From Gammaproteobacteria bacterium (GTDB taxonomy: Bacteria > Pseudomonadota > Gammaproteobacteria > UBA6429 > Thiohalophilaceae): DNA of 7,182 nucleotides. A program made the translations under genes and the position numbers. Of this stretch, positions 1 to 4,541 are shown piece by piece (position 1 is the first letter of the stretch; each line of letters starts with the position of its first letter). The notes beneath the pieces were generated by a model, which saw nothing but the letters and a program-made list of their open reading frames with translations, did not search any database and was not told the origin of the DNA. Where the stretch lies: positions 1 through 7,182 of the forward strand of contig DRJN01000223.1 in NCBI GenBank assembly GCA_011052165.1. The letters run 5' to 3'.

Positions 1-9
1 GAAATCCTC

Positions 10-399
10 ATGAAATACTCCATTACTTTGCTTGATAAATCGATAGAAATAGAGCTAAGCCCGCGTGCTGAACGAGCTGTATCGGCCAGAATTGCGCCCA
101 TCGTTGCAGAAATAAATCTGGTATTTGGCTGTCTGGTGATCAAGCGCGTCTGGTTTAAGGAGCAGGTAGACTGCGAAACGGTTTCCGTCACCCAGGGTCT
201 GGACGTATGTTTTAATGTGGTTCGCTATGCAAAAACCTGCTGTATTGCCGATATTGATAACGGCGCCGAAGCGGAAGACTTTCCCCTCGTCAAAGACAAA
301 AAAACATTTGTCCCGGACAATCTGTTTATTGACTATAAAAAAAGATGTTTCTCAGGCGCTTACACCTATCTGAATTCTGCTTCCGGAACCCCGGCCTGA
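10..399 (+). CDS. Uncharacterised small Cys-rich protein (start may lie upstream)
   Basis: I do not recognise this 129-residue product. It has no signal peptide or membrane segment, so it is probably cytoplasmic. It carries six cysteines (41, 55, 67, 77, 78, 113), including an adjacent CC pair, which is many for its size. The C-terminal half has an aromatic motif near residues 100-120 (FVPDNLFIDYKKRCF). The ATG at 10 is the first in-frame Met, but the three preceding codons (GAA ATC CTC) are open to the window edge and show no Shine-Dalgarno, so the true start may lie outside. The frame is intact to a TGA at 397-399. It is co-oriented with the lipoprotein gene 137 bp downstream, but the structured gap argues against simple co-translation. 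Codon use is A/T-leaning, like the lipoprotein. The function is unknown; that it is a real gene is likely but not proven. Confidence 0.7.
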   Translation: MKYSITLLDKSIEIELSPRAERAVSARIAPIVAEINLVFGCLVIKRVWFKEQVDCETVSVTQGLDVCFNVVRYAKTCCIADIDNGAEAEDFPLVKDKKTFVPDNLFIDYKKRCFSGAYTYLNSASGTPA

Positions 400-413
400 A
401 ACACGGGTTTAAC

Positions 414-452
414 CTCGTTGGGGGGGGGGAATCCCCCGTGGCTTGCAGCGAG
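414..452 (+). promoter_or_regulatory. Nested hairpin with a run of ten G in the lipoprotein leader
   Basis: Arms CTCGTTG (414-420) and CAGCGAG (446-452) pair over 7 bp with one G-U. Inside them, GGGGG (425-429) pairs with CCCCC (433-437) across the loop AAT. The uninterrupted G run is 420-429, so the C5 arm can pair in several registers. It lies just after the stop of the 10-399 gene and 85 bp before the lipoprotein start. It could end the upstream transcript, although no U-rich tail follows, or it could modulate downstream expression. The role is inferred; only the pairing is seen. Confidence 0.45.
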
Positions 453-467
453 AAACTACAGAACGGT

Positions 468-488
468 AACCTGGATAGAATCCAGGTT
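468..488. promoter_or_regulatory. Perfect 9-bp inverted repeat, loop AGA
   Basis: AACCTGGAT (468-476) and ATCCAGGTT (480-488) are exact reverse complements separated by three bases. It is centred 59 bp before the lipoprotein ATG. The symmetry would suit a dimeric regulator operator or a transcript hairpin. The sequence after it (CAGCACAGG) is not U-rich, so it is not a standard intrinsic terminator. It occupies the place of the central hairpin in the proposed degenerate repeat copy, so it may simply be that element's stem-loop with another stem sequence. Confidence 0.5.
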
Positions 489-514
489 CAGCACAGGGCA
501 GATTGATTGCCGTT

Positions 515-529
515 TAATATTTTTAAGGA
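515..529 (+). promoter_or_regulatory. Possible -10 box (TAATAT) and Shine-Dalgarno (AAGGA) of the lipoprotein gene
   Basis: TAATAT at 515-520 resembles a sigma-70 -10 box, but no good -35 is seen at the expected spacing. If it is used, the 5' leader would be very short. AAGGA at 525-529 is a clear Shine-Dalgarno, 7 nt before ATG 537 and 10 nt before ATG 540, and either start fits. The ribosome binding site is well supported; the promoter box is weak. Confidence 0.45.
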
Positions 530-536
530 ATGAAGA

Positions 537-2054
537 ATGATGTTCTCACAAAAAAATATCAGCCTGCCTGTTTTAGCTCTTTTTTTATCCGCCTGCGCCT
601 CACCCCAGATCGCAAATATAAAATACATGGATAATGCCACATTAAAGCAGGCAGAGGAAACCAGCCAAAGCCCTCAGCAAGTATGCGAAACGGCCAGCAT
701 GGCGATTGCCCGGGCGAATAAAGAAGAGTTTAATTTTTTCGCACCACTGCACCTTCAACAGGCCTCCGAAAATCTTAAAAAAGGCCAGGACGAAATAAAA
801 AATCAGAAGACAGTCGCGCAAGGCATGCAATATTGTTTCAAAGTTAGCACGCTGATTGAAAATGGCATGACTACTAAAGCAAAAGTGGAATCTTCATTAA
901 GTGATGCTTTAGCAGAACTCAAAAGGCTAAAAAAAGTTGACGAGGGAAAAAAGTTTAGCAATGACATCCAGGATTATGTCGATGATGTCATCGGGCTGGT
1001 CAAAGAAATCGAAGAAGGGAGCATGAATGAAGCTATGCAAGGCCAGGCTGAATTATTAAAAAAAATGCTGGCCCTGGAAGTGGATATTGTCTTAGCTAAA
1101 AATCTGAACCCTGTCAAAGCCATGCTGGCCAGGGCCGGTGATGAAGATGCTGATGAGCTGGCCAAAAAAACCTTTGGGAAAGCTGAAACAGAACTGAAAA
1201 GCGCGAGAAAATTTATCCGTGTGTATTACCGAAATAACGAACAGGTCAAAAAAGCCGCCGCCACAGCCATGCGCAAGGCGAGACATGCTTATTATGTTGC
1301 CAAAGAAGTTGAAACATTAACCGATCTCAAACCCGAAGCCGCAGAAGAAAAAGTCTTATATATTGAATCATTACTTGAACGGATAAACAGAAAATTCAAT
1401 AAAGACGTCGTCATTGGTCATTCTCTTTATGAGCAGACCAGTATTATTGATAAACGCCTGGATGCCGTGCTCGATGCCAGCGCAGTAACAAAAAGGGATT
1501 TAGCCCTCATAAAGCAAGCGTATAAAGATGACGAGAACAGGAGCAAATCTGCGGCACAGGAATTTGTGCTGCAAAATAAGCAGGGAGAAACCAGCCCTTC
1601 TCAAGCAGTTACCGATAGATCCCGGCAGATTCCGGTGGATGAAGCTAAAATCACGCCACCCCTTGCCGAGCAACCCGAACATGCCCCGGTTAATGATGCT
1701 GAAACTGTGCCGCCTGTTGCCGACGAACTCAAACAGACTCCGGTCAATAATACTGAAACTGCGCCGTCTGTTAGCGACGAAACCAAACAGGCTCCGGCTA
1801 ATAATACTAAAACGGCAACACCTGTTAGCGACAAAACTAAACAGACTCCGGTTGATAATACTAAAACGGCAACACCTGTTAGCGACGAAACTAAACAGGC
1901 TCCGGTTGATAATACTAAAACGGCAACACCTGTTACCGACACGACCAAACAGACTCCCGTCAATAATACTGAAACTGCGCCGTCTGTTGCCAGCACTGCC
2001 AGGCAGGCTCCGGTTGAAGATAAACTACCCCGCAGCAAGCGGGCGGGGTATTAA
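537..2054 (+). CDS. Coiled-coil outer-membrane lipoprotein with Pro/Thr-rich C-terminal repeats
   Basis: This predicted lipoprotein has 505 residues. A short signal peptide ends in the lipobox LSAC, with Cys20 as the lipidated residue. The residue after it is Ala rather than Asp, so outer-membrane sorting is expected in a Lol-type system. Residues 25-350 are almost entirely helical, charged and Lys/Glu/Ala-rich, probably a long periplasmic coiled coil. Two further cysteines lie exactly 50 residues apart (50 and 100) and could form a disulfide. The stretch around 58-90 (ARANKEEFNFFAPLHLQQA) resembles the start of DUF4398-type envelope proteins, but this is only a resemblance. Residues 366-491 are seven 18-residue repeats rich in Pro, Thr and Asn, followed by a basic tail (LPRSKRAGY) encoded inside an intergenic repeat element. 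The start is set by AAGGA at 525-529; two ATGs (537, 540) are equivalent. It is probably transcribed alone, converging on the GT9 gene. The function is not known; a cell-wall-spanning tether or structural role is a guess. Confidence 0.88.
   Translation: MMFSQKNISLPVLALFLSACASPQIANIKYMDNATLKQAEETSQSPQQVCETASMAIARANKEEFNFFAPLHLQQASENLKKGQDEIKNQKTVAQGMQYCFKVSTLIENGMTTKAKVESSLSDALAELKRLKKVDEGKKFSNDIQDYVDDVIGLVKEIEEGSMNEAMQGQAELLKKMLALEVDIVLAKNLNPVKAMLARAGDEDADELAKKTFGKAETELKSARKFIRVYYRNNEQVKKAAATAMRKARHAYYVAKEVETLTDLKPEAAEEKVLYIESLLERINRKFNKDVVIGHSLYEQTSIIDKRLDAVLDASAVTKRDLALIKQAYKDDENRSKSAAQEFVLQNKQGETSPSQAVTDRSRQIPVDEAKITPPLAEQPEHAPVNDAETVPPVADELKQTPVNNTETAPSVSDETKQAPANNTKTATPVSDKTKQTPVDNTKTATPVSDETKQAPVDNTKTATPVTDTTKQTPVNNTETAPSVASTARQAPVEDKLPRSKRAGY
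1632..2009 (+). repeat. Tandem repeat, seven 54-bp units, within the lipoprotein gene
   Basis: Units begin with CCGG or CCCG at 1632, 1686, 1740, 1794, 1848, 1902 and 1956, each exactly 54 bp (18 codons), with a truncated eighth at 2010. The consensus protein unit is PVxNTxTAxPVxDxxKQ followed by Ala or Thr. Units 4-6 are nearly identical at DNA level, while units 1, 2 and 7 are diverged, a pattern of recent central expansion. The last codon alternates between Ala and Thr from unit to unit, which gives a second period of 108 bp. All changes keep the frame. Confidence 0.95.
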
Positions 2055-2141
2055 TCTGTAACGTACTGATGGGTTTCGCTTCGCTCTACCCATCCTACTG
2101 TTTTTCGTGGCAAGCCACAGGGGATTAAACCCAAAGAGATT
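2027..2141 (+). repeat. Three-hairpin intergenic element, copy 1
   Basis: This copy aligns without gaps to 2211-2325 at an offset of 184 bp, with 15 differences in 115 positions. Hairpin 1 is CCCCG (2028-2032) with CGGGG (2044-2048) and an inner part closing the loop CAAG. Hairpin 2 is GATGGGT (2068-2074) with ACCCATC (2088-2094), followed by CTAC, which reads GTAG at the hairpin foot on the minus strand. Hairpin 3 is GTGG-CAAG-CCAC (2107-2118). The end is the conserved stretch ATTAAACCCAAAGAGATT. It overlaps the last nine codons and the stop of the lipoprotein gene. Confidence 0.9.
2028..2058 (+). terminator. Candidate 3'-end hairpin of the lipoprotein transcript
   Basis: The GC-rich stem CCCCG/CGGGG (2028-2032 with 2044-2048) lies across the end of the reading frame, with the stop TAA at 2052-2054. 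The trailing bases (TATTAATC) are A/T-rich but not a U run, so intrinsic termination would be weak. Translating ribosomes would also disrupt the stem. Hairpin 2, followed by CCTACTGTTTTT (2094-2105), is an alternative end point. It could also act as a barrier to 3' exonucleases, as REP-type hairpins do. Confidence 0.35.
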
Positions 2142-2210
2142 AAAGCCCCATAGCTTACTGTGGGGATGGTTTTACCTGGACGACTGTTCTTTCGTGATTT
2201 TCAATAAACA
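2142..2210. other. Spacer between element copies, with a further hairpin
   Basis: This 69-bp stretch separates the two element copies and holds no gene. CCCCATA (2146-2152) pairs with TGTGGGG (2159-2165) over 7 bp with one G-U, enclosing GCTTAC. On the minus strand the loop centre reads TAAG, similar to the loops of hairpins 1 and 3 in the flanking element. It may be a remnant of another inverted hairpin unit. The rest (2166-2210) is A/T-leaning and includes the U-rich tail of the GT9 terminator on the minus strand. Confidence 0.55.
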
Positions 2211-2232
2211 ACCCCGCCGCAAGCGGACGGGG
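2203..2232 (-). terminator. Rho-independent terminator of the GT9 operon
   Basis: On the minus strand, hairpin 1 of element copy 2 reads CCCCG, a bulged T, CCG, the loop CTTG, CGG, then CGGGG. That is an 8-bp GC-rich stem directly followed by TTGTTTATT. The stem plus U-rich tail is the usual intrinsic terminator form. It lies about 95 bp beyond the GT9 stop codon at 2325-2327 and would close the minus-strand operon before it runs into the lipoprotein gene. Confidence 0.6.
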
Positions 2233-2325
2233 TATTAAACGGTACCATGCTGATGGGTTTTGCTTCGCTCTACCCATCCTACTGTTTTTCGCTGTAAGCA
2301 GCGGGGAATTAAACCCAAAGAGATT
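2211..2325 (+). repeat. Three-hairpin intergenic element, copy 2
   Basis: This is the direct repeat of 2027-2141. Hairpin 1 is CCCCG-CCG-CAAG-CGG-A-CGGGG (2212-2232). Hairpin 2 is GATGGGT (2252-2258) with ACCCATC (2272-2278), then CTAC (2279-2282). Hairpin 3 is GCTG-TAAG-CAGC (2291-2302), extended by C2290-G2303. The stem of hairpin 3 differs from copy 1 on both arms in a way that keeps pairing. The last base of the aligned repeat is the first base of the GT9 stop codon on the complementary strand. Confidence 0.9.
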
Positions 2326-3551
2326 CAAACATCCCCTGCCTGGCCGGCAAGGGCTGCCTGGATCTGGGTAAAGACCTCCTCCACATTAATCATCTGTAGA
2401 CACACATTATCGTGACAGGGTGTCTTACGGTGATTGGCGGCGCTGACACAGGGCGAACAGGCCAGTCCAGCATAGATCGGGGTGCTGTTACCGAGGGAGC
2501 CATAGAGTTTTGGCGTCTCCGGACCAAAAATAACGAAGGTATGTAAATCGGTAATGGACGAGAAGTGGCCCGGCCCCGAGTCATTGGTCAGCATCAGGCT
2601 GGCGATGCTGTAGAGAACCGGCAGTTCCTGCAACTTGAGCTTGCCTGCAAAATTAATGCAACGCTCGTTATCGACCTGTCGTTTCAGATCTTCGGCCTCG
2701 GCGTATTCAGCCGGTGCACCGGTAATCAGGATCAGCACATCGTCGAATTCAGCCAGCACCCGGCGCATGACCTCGACGTAACGATCCGGCATCCAGCGAC
2801 GCTGGGGCAGGAGTTCGCTGGCATTGGGATTGATCAGGACGATGCGCTGCCGCCCGCCAACATAGTCCGGATAACTTTCCTGCACCCGCTGCTGCATCGC
2901 TTCCTGCTGTGCATCTGGAATATCCACTCTGGCAAGCCGGATTTCGTCATCACCGATGATACTTCGGGAATAGAGATCGTCATCCCGCTCACTCAGCAGC
3001 GCATTGACCATCGCAATAAAATTCTTGCTGATGTGCAAATAGGGATTGTAGGCCACCCGGTGCGTAAGCATCTCACCCCGGTAAAGCCCCTCGTTGTTAA
3101 AGGCATAGTAACCGACGCGATTAGCCGCACCGGACAGTCCACTTAGGAGCGCGGTAAAGCGGGAAAACAACTCCAGATCGATAACCGAGTCAATGCGTTG
3201 CCTGCGAGCCCACAACAGAAAACGCAAAGTATCGATCACCAGGGACACGAGACCATCCTCACGAATGGTAAAGACATGGTCCTCAGCCACCGTGCCCAGC
3301 AATCGCAGGCTGGCGGCATTTTTAGCGAAAATTAAAAAAAACAGTTCGGCGCCATGAGCTTGCAGTTTACGCATGGCCGGATCCACCAGAATAGCACTGC
3401 CCATTTCGGACAGTTCGATCAGCAACACCTTGCCTGCTGTCATAGGCCGCCTGGGCTGGAACAGACGCCGTAGCCCTAACCCGAGGCTGAGCAGGAAACA
3501 CAGCGGAATGCCCGCGTAATAATCGATCTTACGCATGTTGTCGACTTTCAT
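2325..3551 (-). CDS. Glycosyltransferase family 9 (heptosyltransferase-like)
   Basis: This 408-residue enzyme belongs to the ADP-heptose:LPS heptosyltransferase-like family (GT9, GT-B fold). Such enzymes use a nucleotide-activated sugar at the cytoplasmic face of the inner membrane to build lipid-linked or core saccharide. A short hydrophobic N-terminal stretch (residues 12-26) may anchor it. The first Rossmann strand is KVLLIELSEMGSAIL (41-55). The second domain starts at NPNASELLPQRRW (241-253). The donor-site motif is TNDSGPGHF (322-330), matching the family's T-x-D-x-G-P-x-H, followed by IFGPETPKLYG (341-351). Four C-terminal cysteines (365, 368, 379, 384) form C-x2-C-x10-C-x4-C, known in some members of the family. 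Start ATG 3551 has only a weak Shine-Dalgarno (GAAAG); ATG 3536 is possible. It is the last gene of the operon, 36 bp after the flippase-like gene. The exact sugar is unknown. Confidence 0.9.
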   Translation of the reverse strand: MKVDNMRKIDYYAGIPLCFLLSLGLGLRRLFQPRRPMTAGKVLLIELSEMGSAILVDPAMRKLQAHGAELFFLIFAKNAASLRLLGTVAEDHVFTIREDGLVSLVIDTLRFLLWARRQRIDSVIDLELFSRFTALLSGLSGAANRVGYYAFNNEGLYRGEMLTHRVAYNPYLHISKNFIAMVNALLSERDDDLYSRSIIGDDEIRLARVDIPDAQQEAMQQRVQESYPDYVGGRQRIVLINPNASELLPQRRWMPDRYVEVMRRVLAEFDDVLILITGAPAEYAEAEDLKRQVDNERCINFAGKLKLQELPVLYSIASLMLTNDSGPGHFSSITDLHTFVIFGPETPKLYGSLGNSTPIYAGLACSPCVSAANHRKTPCHDNVCLQMINVEEVFTQIQAALAGQAGDV

Positions 3552-3587
3552 GCGGATTCTTTCATTCGGATATATTTGAATATTTTT

Positions 3588-4541
3588 TTAGACATGATGG
3601 TGTTTGCCGTACAGGTAAACATAGAGTCCAGGCAGACTGGCCACCACGAGGATAATGCCGTACAAAATGGACATGGATAAAACAATGGATTGGTCGGCAC
3701 CAATCAAGGTGAACAGGCCGATCATCGCCCCTTCCCGCACCCCCCAGCCCGCCAGGGAAATAGGAACCAGAGTCAGCAGGATAACCGGCGGTACGATAAT
3801 GGTAAAGGTCACGATGTCGTAGCTCAGCCCCACGCTACGGCCAATCAGAAAAATATTAATCATCGACAGAATATGGATAACGATCGACAGCCCCATTTGC
3901 CGCGAGGTATTCCTTAAGCCCCGCATCACGTCCTGAAGCTGGGATGAAATACTAAGCAGAAAGCGGCTGATACGCCATCGGTTGAGCCAGCGCAGGCGGT
4001 GTATGAAGATCAGGAGCACGAAACCCGCCACCCCGCCCAGCACCAACAGATTCAGGATATAGAAGAGTTGCTTCGGCAGCAGATCGGGTTGCAGGGCATT
4101 GGCGAACAGATTTAGCAGCAGCAGGCCGAGCAGACCCAGGATGCGGTCGATGAATACCCCCTTAAAGGCATCCCGCTTACGAAAACCGGTAGCCGCCACA
4201 TCGACGACCCGGATGGCATCCCCCCCGATACTGGTGGGCAGGCCCTGATTGAAAAAGGAACCCTTGAAATAACTTCTGATGTAGAAACCCGCATGATTAC
4301 CAAACCGGAGTTGATGCATGACCAGGTACCAGCGATAACCGGCCAGGAGTGTACTCAGCAATTGGAACAATACCGCCAGCCCCAGCAGCGGTATATTGAC
4401 CTGTTTGATGACGTTCAGCACGCTATCCATATTGATGGTGCGAAAAATCAGCCACAGAATCAACAGCGTCACCAGCAGACGTAAAGCAGATCCCCAGTGC
4501 TGACGCTGTTGGGAAGCGGTCGCAGGGCGGAGATCAGTCAT
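3588..4541 (-). CDS. Flippase-like membrane protein (YbhN / LPG-synthase TM family)
   Basis: This 317-residue polytopic inner-membrane protein has about seven to eight hydrophobic segments (roughly 20-36, 50-68, 131-150, 160-180, 215-236, 244-262, 270-281, 286-311). It matches the family of the lysylphosphatidylglycerol synthase transmembrane region (UPF0104). Family hallmarks are GGDAIR (106-111), AFKGVFIDRILGL (125-137) and LVPISLAGWGVREGA (258-272). No soluble aminoacyltransferase domain is attached, so it is not a full MprF. Family members are thought to move or present lipids or lipid-linked sugars, but activity is proven for few. Its ATG overlaps the PAP2 stop (ATGA, 4538-4541), implying translational coupling. 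The context of two glycosyltransferases and a lipid phosphatase supports a lipid or glycolipid transport role, which remains an inference. Confidence 0.88.
   Translation of the reverse strand: MTDLRPATASQQRQHWGSALRLLVTLLILWLIFRTINMDSVLNVIKQVNIPLLGLAVLFQLLSTLLAGYRWYLVMHQLRFGNHAGFYIRSYFKGSFFNQGLPTSIGGDAIRVVDVAATGFRKRDAFKGVFIDRILGLLGLLLLNLFANALQPDLLPKQLFYILNLLVLGGVAGFVLLIFIHRLRWLNRWRISRFLLSISSQLQDVMRGLRNTSRQMGLSIVIHILSMINIFLIGRSVGLSYDIVTFTIIVPPVILLTLVPISLAGWGVREGAMIGLFTLIGADQSIVLSMSILYGIILVVASLPGLYVYLYGKHHHV

Larger units (their letters stand above)
405..519 (-). repeat. Degenerate inverted copy of the three-hairpin intergenic element
   Basis: Read on the plus strand, this leader carries, in the same order, landmarks of the minus strand of the two good copies at 2027-2141 and 2211-2325. 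These are GGGTTTAA (405-412), TCCCC followed by GTGGCTTGC (432-446), GAAA and ACAG (452-461), a stem-loop (468-488), CAGCA (489-493 region) and CCGTTTAATA (about 510-519). Positions 432-461 match the complement of 2095-2124 at 23 of 30 positions. The central hairpin has a different stem sequence, and about 18 bp including the G tract is inserted after GGGTTTAA. The end hairpin (ccccg...cgggg) is absent. Common ancestry is an inference from colinear short matches. Confidence 0.5.

Noticed and set aside
1601..2038. Antisense reading frame of 145 residues with a Val/Leu/Thr repeat
   Set aside because: It has the same cause: periodic DNA keeps the complementary frame open. No start signal is visible and the hydrophobic repeat is a mirror of the Pro/Thr-rich sense repeat.
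1528..2061. Overlapping plus-strand reading frame of 177 residues over the tandem repeat
   Set aside because: It is open only because the 54-bp unit is a multiple of three, so a stop-free unit stays stop-free in every copy. It has no ribosome binding site, and the lipoprotein frame with its lipobox is clearly the coding one.
405..2141. Composite transposon around the lipoprotein gene
   Set aside because: The flanking inverted elements carry no transposase, the left copy is badly decayed, and no target-site duplication could be found. It is kept only as a repeat-bracketed gene.
2027..2325. CRISPR-like array at the duplicated hairpin elements
   Set aside because: There are only two copies of 115 bp with 13% divergence and one 69-bp spacer, and no cas genes. 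Unit length and structure do not fit CRISPR repeats.
2565..3146. Plus-strand reading frame of 193 residues opposite the GT9 gene
   Set aside because: The minus strand here encodes clear GT9 motifs in one continuous frame. The antisense frame has no recognisable motif or ribosome binding site.
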